The notes beneath the pieces were generated by a model. That model had not been told where the DNA came from. It did not search any database and worked only from the letters and a program-made list of their open reading frames with translations. The translations under genes were made by a program, and so were the position numbers. From the NCBI RefSeq assembly GCF_000739655.1, contig NZ_BATR01000094.1:78645-142644 (forward strand): a stretch of 64,000 nucleotides of DNA, given 5' to 3'. Source of the stretch: Verrucomicrobium sp. BvORR106. GTDB lineage: Bacteria > Verrucomicrobiota > Verrucomicrobiia > Verrucomicrobiales > Verrucomicrobiaceae. Positions 10,201-18,658 of this stretch are shown here, one piece after another. Within the stretch, counting starts at the first letter, position 1; each line of letters starts with the position of its first letter.

Positions 10201-10923
10201 GAAGCTGGTGATCCGGTGCTGGGGATCGAACGCCGGAGAAAGCAATACCTGCCGGGGGCCGAATGCCACCGCCTCATTAATGAGCACTCGTGGGGAGGTG
10301 GCCACCTGGGTTTGGGCGAGAACGGAGCCGGTCGTGGCATCAATCTTGGAGACGAGGACGGCGCCAGCAGAGTGTTCGGTGACGAGGGCCAGCGTTGCCG
10401 ACTGGTCGGTAAAACCTTTCCAGCTGACGGTTGGGACACGTAGTGCCCAGAGTCCGCTGAGATCTGCCGTGTTGTTCATTCGTACCTCTGAGGTTCTCGC
10501 TTCTGTGGAGTATCCCAGAGTGAGAATTCGGCCGCCGTCAGGCGAAAGCGCCCAACTGCCGGGGCCTGAGATCCTTCCAGTCCGCTGCAGTTCGCGGTTG
10601 TCCACGGAGGGTTGCCAGATATCGATATCTGATCCGGCAACGCTGCTGGCGAACAGTTTTGTGCCGTCCGGCATCCAAGCGGTCTGTTCGATCTCGTCCG
10701 ATCTCTTCGTGGGATCACCCAGCCAGCGGATCAGTCCTGAAACAGTGGTTTGTGGGGGATCTACGACGAGAGCCGGGGGAGTGTCCGCCTTGGGGAAGGG
10801 GACTTCCAGTTCCTGCGAAGAGGCAGGACTGAGGGATGCCAAAGCGATGCAGAGAATGCTGGAAGGGCCCGAAAACGCGAGGGCAATACGACGGAGAGAA
10901 AGTCGGGGGTAAGGTGGGGACAT
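7213..10923 (-). CDS. giant secreted beta-propeller (WD40-like) protein, second tandem copy
   Basis: 1236 residues from ATG at 10923. This start is preceded by AAAGGAA at good spacing; an in-frame ATG at 10941 and a long open extension are less likely. After a signal peptide (IALAFSGPSSILCIALASLSPASSQ) come WD40/YVTN-like blades over about 50-730. Recurrent blade motifs include WMPDGTKLFAS, SPDGGRILTL, SPDESTLVISG, FSPDGKRLVTADT and FSPDSKGLAVGF. The C-terminal 500 residues are a beta-rich domain with GFKWRTLGHPFDGMKSELGAE. It is paralogous over its whole length to the protein encoded at 11003-14704. It lies last in a run with the HtrA-like protease. Function is unknown; an extracytoplasmic scaffold or substrate for the protease is inference. 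Confidence 0.85.
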   Translation of the reverse strand: MSPPYPRLSLRRIALAFSGPSSILCIALASLSPASSQELEVPFPKADTPPALVVDPPQTTVSGLIRWLGDPTKRSDEIEQTAWMPDGTKLFASSVAGSDIDIWQPSVDNRELQRTGRISGPGSWALSPDGGRILTLGYSTEARTSEVRMNNTADLSGLWALRVPTVSWKGFTDQSATLALVTEHSAGAVLVSKIDATTGSVLAQTQVATSPRVLINEAVAFGPRQVLLSPAFDPQHRITSFSSEKWSPTPVSEPQEDWTEGKLTLSASGRWLVLWDDGRYIVFQWQGTQYAKEFEGAVNHDPNQRVSIWSLTASGGRRGFNRITLSPDESTLVISGIGMHKVIRLADRKVLHESTTECLCGTFAPSGPRFWNTCYPLVAVNTETWQHEPDRSPGHRNRIQHMAFSPDGKRLVTADTTGVAVWRTSDGTQEYTLVSPEPSSPTEMAWMPDGRTLIGGDVNQHLKWQIPASSPSPPSPPIVGTLLFKRALESEDPDLRRGFRRVRMDPKTGQCLFSTGFHARFTDIRHPDRPEVVRRLKLPRDIPYPVYASFFSSLRNELLYMHDGTFYGYDLDKDTFRQSANKVDGKIFGYSGQKNQLAVHDTKHISIVDGDTFAVVKEIFPPKTSGWQSPKSFSPDGRWLLSSISPKDGTKLCLIDLESGNPVYVSPPLQNDPNASTFSPDSKGLAVGFTDGSVSLWSVAAMAAQGAPTEFQLATAPEPIRSVNFEKGSPQRTAEGQPPPPLTLKTGETFVIEPDGTHRCDDAKLHLGQWIINRSPLLVHKTQSSKVNFASGSMILSGSDLDCPVPGLRMRRFITSRNDGNFDWRDMLENNNANPVEITASFITRLGGSPANLIISRTTDNGMQVSPFSGDFFGADAVACAIRQGETQRVVMANFATPSATHRPVVSWDTDLRAVISTWHLRLAPFERLTFGHVVNISKKASTVPADQSLSSWRPSIAALNAFRLHTPFLANVTVEKDAQQAFQRLLPPNGAYAPDGMMPDALGFKWRTLGHPFDGMKSELGAEQFLVPWLNGAPVGIMGKTNIETPGQSPLRYNSDAADRAGTTAIRRRHQWSKEQGLYVVHDTLTNQTNQPLQTRLDLAVIASDQIASLLRADGQPITITTPVDASKTGGKVAIVFKGANHPALLLATGSSLGTAQGKLVLEGNRGLFIRYDLNLQPNQSVALVHLAMPRPLDVFDSPAQALAELQPETALKQFTDYGYPTAANWMPAAAAAAQ

Positions 10924-11002
10924 GGGGGATTCCTTTTTCATTCGTGACTGTGCCCGATGGGTTCCTGCTTTCTGGGGACTCGATGGGGTGCCAGTCATGA
11001 AT

Positions 11003-14000
11003 TTACTGGGCGGATGTATTGGTGCCTGGCGACCAGTTCGCCGCCGCAGGATAGCCGTATTCAGTAAACTGCTTGAGGGCGGGTTCGGGTTGCAACTCGG
11101 CGATGGCTTGAAGGGGGCTGTCGAAGGCATCTAGTGGCCTGGGCATCGCCATGTGAACCAGAGCGACACTTTGGCTGGGTGCCAAGTCCAGATCGTAGCG
11201 AATGAACAAGCCGCGATTGCCTTCCAACACGAGCTTTCCCTGAGAAGTACCCGAGGGTGAACCTGCGGCCAGCAGCAAGGCCGGTTGGTTGGCTCCTTTG
11301 AAGATGACGGCCATTTTCCCGCCGATCTTGGAGACTTCGACTGGAGTCGAGATGTCAATCGGACGACCATCTGAAGCCAGGATGGATTGGATTTGATCAC
11401 TGGCGATCACCGCCAGATCGATCCGGCTTTTAAAGGGTTTGTCTGTCAGATTCGTCACGGTATCGTGGACAATGTATTGTCCCAGCTCTCTGGACCACGC
11501 GTAACGGCGGCGGATGCCTGTGGTGGCCGTGCGGTCCGTCGCTTCAACATTGAAGCGCGGGGGAATTATTCCTCGCGTTTCGAAGTTGGTTGTCGTCAAC
11601 ATGCCCACAGGCGCGCCGTTGAGCCATGGGACAAGGATCTGCTCTGCCCCCAGCTCGGAACTCATCCCATCGAAGGCATGCCCCAAGGCGCGCCATTTGA
11701 AACCAAGCGTGTCAGGCATTGTGCCATCCGGCGCATAAGGACCGTTCGGAGGAAGCACCTTATCGAAGGTATCTTGGGAGCTCTCTTCCAGCGTTACGTT
11801 GGCAAAAAAGGGTAGATTGAACTGGAACGCACTCACTACGGCATCGGTGAGGTGCCAATTTCCAAGTGACTGGCTCGCTGGCTGTGTCGCGGCGGTTTTT
11901 GTCACGTTGACAATGTGTCCAAAAGTCCGACGCTCGAATGGAGCCAGCTGCAGGTGCCACGTTGAAACAACCGCCTGGAGACCGGCATCCCACTTCACGG
12001 CCGGGCGGAGTGGAGCCGAAGGGGTGGAGAGGCCGGCCAAAATGATCCGCTGAGAATCCCCCTGCCGGACGGCGAAGGCGATGGCACTGGCATCAGTGAG
12101 AGTGCCGGAAGAGGGCAGCTTCTGCGTGTTCGAGGGGGACGTGGGGAGAATCAAGTCCTTCTCGGCGGCCCCCGGCTGAATCACGAATGACGCCGTGACC
12201 GTGACGGGTTTGGAGCTAATGTTTTCCAGGCTATCGCGCCAGTGGAACTGTCCTTGAGACCTGGCGACGAGCGTGCGGCGCATTCTCACGCCAGGAATGG
12301 AGCTATCCAAGTCCGAGTTTAAAGTAAGCTGGTTTCCAGCGGGAAAGTTGACCTTTTGGGTTCGGAACTTGTGCACCGTGGGAGTGGTGCCGTTGATCAT
12401 CCACCGACCGAATTGAAGTTTGGCGGCATCGCAATCGATGGTGCCATTCGGATCAATGATCATTTCCTCCCCGGTCTTCAAGGTCAGTGGAGGCGGCTGA
12501 TCACCCTCAGACGATTTTTCCGTAGTTCCTTTTTCAACCCAGGAGACCCGGCCAGATGCCGACGCTTGGGCGAGCTGGAAGTCCTGCGGCGCTCCTGCGG
12601 CGACCATGTCCCTGACACTCCAGAGCGAGGCGGTACCGTTGTTGAATCCGATTGCAACCCCCTGACTGTCGGGACTAAAGCTCACGCTGGTTGGATATTC
12701 CTGCGGTGGTGAAACGTACACTGGCTTGCCGCTTTCGAGATCAACCAGGCAAAACGTGAAGCCGCGGGAGTTGTAGCTGGGCGTAAGTGTGGCAACCATC
12801 CAGCGACCATCCGGAGAGATGTCAGCCCCTTCACTCCAATGTCGGTTCACAGGAGGGAAGATCTCCTTGAGCACGGCGAAGGAGTCCCCATCAACGAGGG
12901 AGATGCGCTTGGCATCACGTACTGCCAGTTGGTTCTTTTGACGGGAGTATCCACAGATGAATCCGTCCACCGTATGGGCAGATTTGCGCAGGGACTCTTT
13001 TTCCAGGTCGTAACCGTATATGACGCCGTCGGTGGCGTACAGCAGCTCGTTTCGGTTGGAGGAAAAGAATGAAGTATAAAAGGGGTAAGGGGCACCTTGG
13101 GGCAGTTTGAGCTCTCGAACCACGTTGGGGCGGTCTGGATGCCGGAAATCGGTGTAGTTGGCGTTCCGGCTGGCGGAGAAGAGGCAGAGGCCGGTCTTGG
13201 GGTCCATGCGAACCCGACGGATCCAGGAATAACGGAAGTCCTCCTGTGCTACCACCGAGTGCTTGAACAGGGGGGTGCCCTCGATATTGCGTGCGGGGCT
13301 AGTCGGCGGGCTTGGCGGGATCTGCCACTTCAGTTGCTGGATCTTGTCACCGCCAACGAGAGTCTTGCCATCGGGCATCCACGCGAATTCGGTCATGGGG
13401 CCGTCCCCGGAACTGGTCAGCGTGTATTCCAATGTTCCGGAATGGGTGCGCCAGACGGCTAGGCTCTCAGCGTCTCCGGTGACGATGCGACTACCATCCG
13501 GGCTGAACTCCAGGTGACGAAGACGCTCGCGATGCCCTGGTGTGCGGTCGGGGACGCGTTCCCAGTTTTGAGTGTTCACGGGGGTGAACGGGCGGCAGGA
13601 AGTCCAAAAGCGGTTGCCTGAGGGAGAGAACACGCCGCAAAGGCACTGAGTGGGAGATTCATGCAGCACTTTGCGATCCGCCAGCCGGATCACCTTGTGC
13701 ATGCCGACGCCGGAGACAATCAGGGTGCTTTCATCCGGCGATAGCGTGACGCGGTTGATTCCCCGTCTCGAACCATCGGAATTGAGTGATGAGATCGTGA
13801 CGGGACTGTCGGGATCGTGATTGATTCCGCCGTCAAAAGCTTGATCGAAGCGGGCTCCATTCCATCGCATTACTACGTAGCGAGCGTCGTCCCAGACCAC
13901 GAGCCAGTTGCCGCTTTTGGCGAGGACGAGCCTCCCTCTCGACCATCCGTCAAAAGGTTCAGTTATCGGAGTGGGGTTCCAGTTTTCCCCGGTGAAACGA

Positions 14001-14704
14001 GTGATCCGGAATTGAGCATCAAAGACTGGTGCCAGCAGCATTTGGTCCGGGCCAAACGCAACCGCTTCATCGAATGCCCCTTCTTTGGGACTGGCAATGC
14101 GTGATTGGGACTTCAACATTCCCGTGGTGGCATCGAGCCTCGACAGATGAAGAACTTCGGGCGAGTAGCGCGTGATGAGGACCAGCGTTTGCGCATGATC
14201 CGTGAATCCCTTCCACCGGATGTTAGAGGCGCGCACCGCCCAAAGGTCAGAGAGGTCAGCAGTCTTGTTCATGCGCGCGGCAGCTCCGTCAGGGGAGACG
14301 GTAAACAAGCGGCTGCCATCCGGGGAAAGGCTCCAGGTGGTGACGCCGGTGAGCCTGCCGGTTCGCTCCAGTTCAGTGTCGTCGGCGCAATGCCGCCAGA
14401 TGTCGAGACCGGGCCCGCCAGATCTGCTGGTGAAGAGCTTGGATCCATCCGGCATCCATTCCAGTTGGGTGATGTCACCGGATCGTTTGGTTGGGGAGCC
14501 CAACCACCGGACCAATCCTGGTGCGGAGACCTGGGGCGGGTCGACGACGACAGGAGGCGGGGAATCCACCTTCGGGAACGGCATCTCCACCTCCTGGGCG
14601 GGAGCGATGAGGAAGCCTGTCAGGGTGGCGCACAACACACCGCAGGAGCCTGACAGCATCCGGCGGAACCGGCGAAACGAAGCAGTGAGGAGGATGGGGG
14701 GCAT
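11003..14704 (-). CDS. giant secreted beta-propeller (WD40-like) protein, first tandem copy
   Basis: 1233 residues from ATG at 14704, preceded by AAAGGAAATAACTCTC, a good ribosome binding site. The start is only 5 bases after the protease stop, so translation is probably coupled. Signal peptide is at about 1-36 (ending FLIAPAQ). Then come the conserved segment EVEMPFPKVDSPPPVVVDPPQ, WD40-like blades (WMPDGSKLFTS, SPDGSRLFTV, FSPDGSRIVTGD, WMPDGKTLVGGD, FSPDSQGVAIGF) and a large beta-rich C-terminal domain ending QFTEYGYPAAANW. Its length equals the second copy almost exactly, so both arose by duplication of a complete gene. Members of this architecture have no assigned role that I know. Confidence 0.86.
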   Translation of the reverse strand: MPPILLTASFRRFRRMLSGSCGVLCATLTGFLIAPAQEVEMPFPKVDSPPPVVVDPPQVSAPGLVRWLGSPTKRSGDITQLEWMPDGSKLFTSRSGGPGLDIWRHCADDTELERTGRLTGVTTWSLSPDGSRLFTVSPDGAAARMNKTADLSDLWAVRASNIRWKGFTDHAQTLVLITRYSPEVLHLSRLDATTGMLKSQSRIASPKEGAFDEAVAFGPDQMLLAPVFDAQFRITRFTGENWNPTPITEPFDGWSRGRLVLAKSGNWLVVWDDARYVVMRWNGARFDQAFDGGINHDPDSPVTISSLNSDGSRRGINRVTLSPDESTLIVSGVGMHKVIRLADRKVLHESPTQCLCGVFSPSGNRFWTSCRPFTPVNTQNWERVPDRTPGHRERLRHLEFSPDGSRIVTGDAESLAVWRTHSGTLEYTLTSSGDGPMTEFAWMPDGKTLVGGDKIQQLKWQIPPSPPTSPARNIEGTPLFKHSVVAQEDFRYSWIRRVRMDPKTGLCLFSASRNANYTDFRHPDRPNVVRELKLPQGAPYPFYTSFFSSNRNELLYATDGVIYGYDLEKESLRKSAHTVDGFICGYSRQKNQLAVRDAKRISLVDGDSFAVLKEIFPPVNRHWSEGADISPDGRWMVATLTPSYNSRGFTFCLVDLESGKPVYVSPPQEYPTSVSFSPDSQGVAIGFNNGTASLWSVRDMVAAGAPQDFQLAQASASGRVSWVEKGTTEKSSEGDQPPPLTLKTGEEMIIDPNGTIDCDAAKLQFGRWMINGTTPTVHKFRTQKVNFPAGNQLTLNSDLDSSIPGVRMRRTLVARSQGQFHWRDSLENISSKPVTVTASFVIQPGAAEKDLILPTSPSNTQKLPSSGTLTDASAIAFAVRQGDSQRIILAGLSTPSAPLRPAVKWDAGLQAVVSTWHLQLAPFERRTFGHIVNVTKTAATQPASQSLGNWHLTDAVVSAFQFNLPFFANVTLEESSQDTFDKVLPPNGPYAPDGTMPDTLGFKWRALGHAFDGMSSELGAEQILVPWLNGAPVGMLTTTNFETRGIIPPRFNVEATDRTATTGIRRRYAWSRELGQYIVHDTVTNLTDKPFKSRIDLAVIASDQIQSILASDGRPIDISTPVEVSKIGGKMAVIFKGANQPALLLAAGSPSGTSQGKLVLEGNRGLFIRYDLDLAPSQSVALVHMAMPRPLDAFDSPLQAIAELQPEPALKQFTEYGYPAAANWSPGTNTSAQ

Positions 14705-14709
14705 GAGAG

Positions 14710-16170
14710 TTATTTCCTTTTGATCATGGCGAACCCTGCTCCTGACTTTTTCCAGAGCTTGAGCATGAGCGGAGTTTCGGGGGGCAGCTTTTTCAATGCC
14801 TCATCGAGTGTCCGGCAGTCGCTGATGTTGGTTCCGTTCAGAGTAGTGATCACGTCACCCGGAGTGACCTTGGCAAAGGGGCGGCCGTCCTCGTCGGCTT
14901 TGGTGATCAGGACACCTTTGATGTCCACGGGGATCTGTTGCGTGGCGCGGGTGATGTGGTCGATGTCGACCCCTTCGAGCCCGGCACGGAGGGTAAGGCG
15001 CGTCTCAGAGGCAGGCGCAGACGGTGCTGACTTCGCCGGAGTCGGAGATTCCACCAGTGTGCATTCGAGAGAGAGTTTCTTTCCCTCACGCAATACGTCG
15101 AACGTGGCTTTGCTCCCGGGGGGCAGGGCCGCCACTGCGAAGCGCAGCCTCGCCGTGGTCGGAAGGTTTGCTCCGTTGAACCCGGTGATGATGTCTCCAT
15201 ACGCAAAGCCTGCCGTGTCGGCGGGGGACGATGCCACGATCTCTATCACCTTTGCCAAGCGGTGCTCGTTGCGAAGCGAGAAGGCTGCGGTCTCTTGCGG
15301 TTCCGTGTCCACCCAACGAAGCCCCACAAAACCTCGAACCACATGACCACGCGTCTGCAGATCATTGGCAACCCTCAATGCGAGGTTGGCTGGGACTGCG
15401 AATCCGATGCTGTTGGCAGGTCGCCAGCCGCCACCCGGATATGCGGCCGTGTTGATCCCCACCAGTCGCCCCAGGCCGTCTACCAGAGCTCCGCCGCTGT
15501 TTCCAGGATTGATGGGGGCGTCGGTCTGAATGAAGTCTTCATAGCCGCCTTTGATGAAGTTCATCGTGCGGCTGGTGGCGCTGACGATGCCGAGCGTGAC
15601 GGTCTGTTCCAATCCGAAAGGACTCCCCAGTGCCAGGACGACATCGCCACGCTGGAGGGTGGAACTGTCCGACACCGACATGGGGTGCAAGTCGAACGCG
15701 GCGATTTTCAGCAGCGCGATGTCAGTTAGGGGATCCCGGCCAATGAGAGTGGCTTCCAAGTCCTGCTGACTTTCCGCCAGACGGACATGCAGCGTGTCTG
15801 CATCCTCCACGACATGATTGTTCGTGATGATGTGGCCTTCCTTTGTGAGGATGACCCCTGATCCGCTGCCCCGTTTTGCCTCCAGCATTCGGGGCTCCTT
15901 TTTGCCGGTACCAAGGTCCAGGCTTCCGGAGGAGGGCTCGATTTGCCCCCCTGGATCTTCATATTTCACTGCTAGTACGGTGACGACGCTGGGCAGGCAC
16001 TTCCGTACTGTGGCGGCGTAGCTCAGGGTCACCGCCCCGGAGTTTTCAAGAGGGGCCGGATCTTTTCCGATCAGGGAATCCAGGCTGACGGTCGGCGTAG
16101 CATCTGCCCATGCAGATACCGTAGCGACCGTGCCCAGAAAAAACAGGGGGAGTTTTTTCGGCAATGGCAT
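14710..16170 (-). CDS. HtrA/DegQ-like serine protease with two PDZ domains
   Basis: 486 residues. The signal peptide is at 1-22 (ending VSAWA). The trypsin-fold domain carries the S1C triad H119 (ITNNHVV), D150 (DPLTDIALLK) and S225 (NPGNSGGAL). PDZ 1 is at about 265-360 (SSPADTAGFAYGDIITGFNG) and PDZ 2 at about 385-480 (KVTPGDVITTLNG). It degrades or refolds envelope proteins. It is the first gene of a minus-strand run and is followed after 5 bases by two giant propeller genes, an arrangement suggesting a dedicated partnership and not general quality control. The family call is firm; the partnership is inference. Confidence 0.93.
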   Translation of the reverse strand: MPLPKKLPLFFLGTVATVSAWADATPTVSLDSLIGKDPAPLENSGAVTLSYAATVRKCLPSVVTVLAVKYEDPGGQIEPSSGSLDLGTGKKEPRMLEAKRGSGSGVILTKEGHIITNNHVVEDADTLHVRLAESQQDLEATLIGRDPLTDIALLKIAAFDLHPMSVSDSSTLQRGDVVLALGSPFGLEQTVTLGIVSATSRTMNFIKGGYEDFIQTDAPINPGNSGGALVDGLGRLVGINTAAYPGGGWRPANSIGFAVPANLALRVANDLQTRGHVVRGFVGLRWVDTEPQETAAFSLRNEHRLAKVIEIVASSPADTAGFAYGDIITGFNGANLPTTARLRFAVAALPPGSKATFDVLREGKKLSLECTLVESPTPAKSAPSAPASETRLTLRAGLEGVDIDHITRATQQIPVDIKGVLITKADEDGRPFAKVTPGDVITTLNGTNISDCRTLDEALKKLPPETPLMLKLWKKSGAGFAMIKRK

Positions 16171-16214
16171 GCGGTGGCAAAAATAGGGGGAACCCTGGCC
16201 AGCTGCACGCCTTT

Positions 16215-16252
16215 TTCCCTATGGAGGTGAAGATTTTCGCCTCCATAGGGAA
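16215..16252. promoter_or_regulatory. perfect 13-bp inverted repeat between esterase and HtrA genes
   Basis: Arms TTCCCTATGGAGG (16215-16227) and its exact complement (16240-16252) flank a 12-base loop. On the minus strand it follows the esterase stop at 16264 and precedes the protease start at 16170. No T-tract follows the stem on either strand, so it is not a standard intrinsic terminator. It could be an operator, an attenuator or an mRNA-stabilising hairpin. Confidence 0.7.
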
Positions 16253-16263
16253 TCAAAAACATC

Positions 16264-17157
16264 TCAATTCGCCCAGCTGTTGGCCTTGAGCCACTCGCCC
16301 ACGCGCTGAGGCCATTCGTTCACGGGATTGGGGCCTTTTTTCATCCCATAGCCGTGGCCGCCTTTGCTGAAGATGTGGAGTTCAGCGCTGAGGTTGGCCT
16401 TCTTGTACTCAAGGTAGAGCAGAGCGCTGCCTGCTGGCGTGATCTTGTCGTCATGGGCATGAATGAGGCAGATGGGGGGAGCCGTGGGGCCGACCTTGAA
16501 CTCGGGCTTGAGCTGGAAGTCGTTTCCTTTCTCCGTGAGGTAGGCCGGATAAACGGGGATGGAAAAGGCCGGGGTGGCATCGGCCACGTCCAGAGCGGGA
16601 TCCTGCGGGTAGGTGCGGTCGTTCGGGTGCAGGGTGGCGTTCACACACAGATGCCCGCCGGCAGAGAAGCCGAGGATGCCGATCTTGTCGGGCTTGATGC
16701 CCCACTCCGCAGCGTGTTTCTGCGCCAGACCAAAGGCGCGTTGGGCGTCCTGAAGGGGTTCTTTGCCTGGATCGGACTCGTCGCGCTTGGGCACACGATA
16801 CTTGAGAAGAATGCCGGTGACACCGAGGGTGTTGAGGTACTCACACACCTGGGAGCCCTCGTGTTCGATGGCCAGGATGCTGTAGCCGCCGCCAGGGCAG
16901 ACGATCACCGCCGTGCCGTTGGGCTTCTCCGGGCGGTACACGGTGATGGTGGGGTCGGTGACGTTGGTCACGCGTTTCACATCGGACTCGTTCTTCGGCG
17001 GGATTTCCTTCTCGGCATCCATTTTGAAGCCGGGTTTCTCAGGGGCTCCTTGGGGCCAGAGCTTGAGGACAACGGGCTGATCTGCGGCTACGGCAGAGCT
17101 GAAGCCGACGGCAAGCGCGGCCGCCACAGGGAGGATGCGGTGGGAGATGTAGGTCAT
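16264..17157 (-). CDS. secreted alpha/beta-hydrolase, acetylxylan-esterase-like
   Basis: 297 residues from ATG at 17157, chosen because the signal peptide (1-25, HRILPVAAALAVGFSSAVAA) begins there; the open frame further upstream is low-quality. The oxyanion loop is VIVCPGGGYS (85-93), the nucleophile elbow G-F-S165-A-G-G, the acid D236 or D237 in HAHDDK and the histidine H268 in GGHGYG. These features match the carbohydrate esterase/BD-FAE group of hydrolases, which remove acetyl groups from plant polysaccharides. The 3' end is duplicated at 7152-7211, beyond the HtrA/propeller cassette. Confidence 0.88.
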   Translation of the reverse strand: MTYISHRILPVAAALAVGFSSAVAADQPVVLKLWPQGAPEKPGFKMDAEKEIPPKNESDVKRVTNVTDPTITVYRPEKPNGTAVIVCPGGGYSILAIEHEGSQVCEYLNTLGVTGILLKYRVPKRDESDPGKEPLQDAQRAFGLAQKHAAEWGIKPDKIGILGFSAGGHLCVNATLHPNDRTYPQDPALDVADATPAFSIPVYPAYLTEKGNDFQLKPEFKVGPTAPPICLIHAHDDKITPAGSALLYLEYKKANLSAELHIFSKGGHGYGMKKGPNPVNEWPQRVGEWLKANSWAN

Positions 17158-17297
17158 GCGGGTGAGGGTACGGTGGGAGGGGGCGGTTTTCAGTTTCAAG
17201 TTTTCAGTTTTCATTGATGGAGGCGAACTGGAAGGGGGAGGGCTTTGTTTTGCGAATGGGTTGCGAGTTGCGTGCATCTCGTGTCGTAGGGGTTGGG

Positions 17298-18620
17298 ATG
17301 TTGATTTTTCGTCTTTCCTCAATGGTGATCCCTCTTCTCGGAGTGGGGGCGTTTCTGGGTGCCGCTGTTCATGCGGCCGACGCGACTGACCCGGTGGCTG
17401 TGAACGTGGAAAAAGCACACGGCGAGATCTGGCGTCGTTTCATGGATCCGTACCACCTGCTGCTGGACTCCACGGAACTAGACGGCAAGTACGACCGGCC
17501 GACGCCTGAAGAGTGTCGGGAGGGCAAGCCCAATGCCCTGGCTTGGTGGACGCCGATCGAGAACGGCGCGATGTTCAATGGCTCCTACATGGAGGCGGCA
17601 TGCCTCCGCTGGCAGCAGACCAAAGCGGAGGAGGACCGGGGGAAGGCTCGCAAGGTCTCTCAGGGGCTGATGCTGCTGGCCTCCGTCAGCAAGGTCCCGG
17701 GTTTCATCGGCAGAGGGGTGGCGACGGATGGCAAGACGCCCTATCCCATGGGGTCCAATGATCAGACTTCGCCCTGGTTCTACGGCTTGTGGCGGTACGT
17801 AGATAGCGGCATCCCGGAGACGGCAGAGCGCCAGCAGATCGTGGCGAAGATGGAGGAAGTGGCAACGGCGCTAGAAGCGACGGGTTGGCTGATGCCGTGC
17901 AATCCGCCGGCGCCATCTCCGTTCCGCGGTGGCTACGCGCCCTTTACTTGGGAAGGGGCACCTCGTCTGCTCTTCCTCTGCAAGGTCATGCATCACCTCA
18001 CTGGCAAACCCAAGTGGGATGCGCTGTACCAGAAGCTGCTGCGGGAGAGCGGCGGAACCCCCGCGCGGACCCGCCTGCAGCTCTGCGAAGCGGGCATGCA
18101 TTTTGACAATGAGAAGCACCGCCAAAGCTGGACCGGTGCCAGTGGGGTGACGGTGTTACGCGGGCTGTGGGAACTGGAGCAGGATCCAGAAGTAAAGGCG
18201 GCTTATGGTCGTGGACTGGCCGCCAGTGCCGCCTTGGCTGCCGGGGGGCTGGAGATGCATGCGAAGTTCAAGGTAGACGCGCCACAGAAATTTCATCACG
18301 ACTGGCGGGTGCTGAACCAGTGGTGGAGGCCGCAGCGCTCTGAACAGGAGGCAGTGGACGTGGCGATTTTTCAGGTCAAGGAGCTGGGCAAGCTCTCGCC
18401 CCAGCGGTATCAGGAGCATTCGTTTGTCCGCGAACCGTGCTATGCCGCCTGGGTGGTGACTCTGTGCCCAGACCCGGCGGTGGTCGCGGCCCATCGCGAT
18501 GCCATCCGTGCCGTGCTGGGACACTACAAGTATGACCGGCTGTACTACTCCCAGTTCTTCCCGGTGGAAGCGGCGTGGTATCGCCTGCGGCAATTGCCTG
18601 CGGCTGAGGCAAAATCTTAG
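17298..18620 (+). CDS. secreted helical-toroid protein, possible glycoside hydrolase
   Basis: 440 residues from ATG at 17298 (weak purine-rich RBS upstream); other in-frame ATGs at 17214 and 17322 are possible. The signal peptide covers about residues 1-26 (LIFRLSSMVIPLLGVGAFLG to VHAA). The mature part is rich in Trp/Tyr and paired helices: AWWTPIENGAMFNGSYMEA, DQTSPWFYGLWRYVDSGIP, GTPARTRLQLCEAGM and WTGASGVTVLRGLWEL. This matches the alpha/alpha toroid proteins found among polysaccharide-degrading enzymes of this phylum. I cannot assign a family or a catalytic residue. It is divergent from the esterase, suggesting a shared carbohydrate theme. Confidence 0.7.
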   Translation: MLIFRLSSMVIPLLGVGAFLGAAVHAADATDPVAVNVEKAHGEIWRRFMDPYHLLLDSTELDGKYDRPTPEECREGKPNALAWWTPIENGAMFNGSYMEAACLRWQQTKAEEDRGKARKVSQGLMLLASVSKVPGFIGRGVATDGKTPYPMGSNDQTSPWFYGLWRYVDSGIPETAERQQIVAKMEEVATALEATGWLMPCNPPAPSPFRGGYAPFTWEGAPRLLFLCKVMHHLTGKPKWDALYQKLLRESGGTPARTRLQLCEAGMHFDNEKHRQSWTGASGVTVLRGLWELEQDPEVKAAYGRGLAASAALAAGGLEMHAKFKVDAPQKFHHDWRVLNQWWRPQRSEQEAVDVAIFQVKELGKLSPQRYQEHSFVREPCYAAWVVTLCPDPAVVAAHRDAIRAVLGHYKYDRLYYSQFFPVEAAWYRLRQLPAAEAKS

Positions 18621-18658
18621 TCGCGTTGCGCTTTTGGTTTGTTGCGCAAGAATGGCGC

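Noticed and set aside
10924..11130. 69-residue N-terminal extension of the second propeller protein
   Set aside because: It would overlap the 3' end of the first propeller gene and put the signal peptide far inside. ATG at 10923 has a good ribosome site.
16211..16252. intrinsic terminator for the esterase
   Set aside because: The stem is perfect, but no T-tract follows it on either strand; kept only as an inverted repeat.
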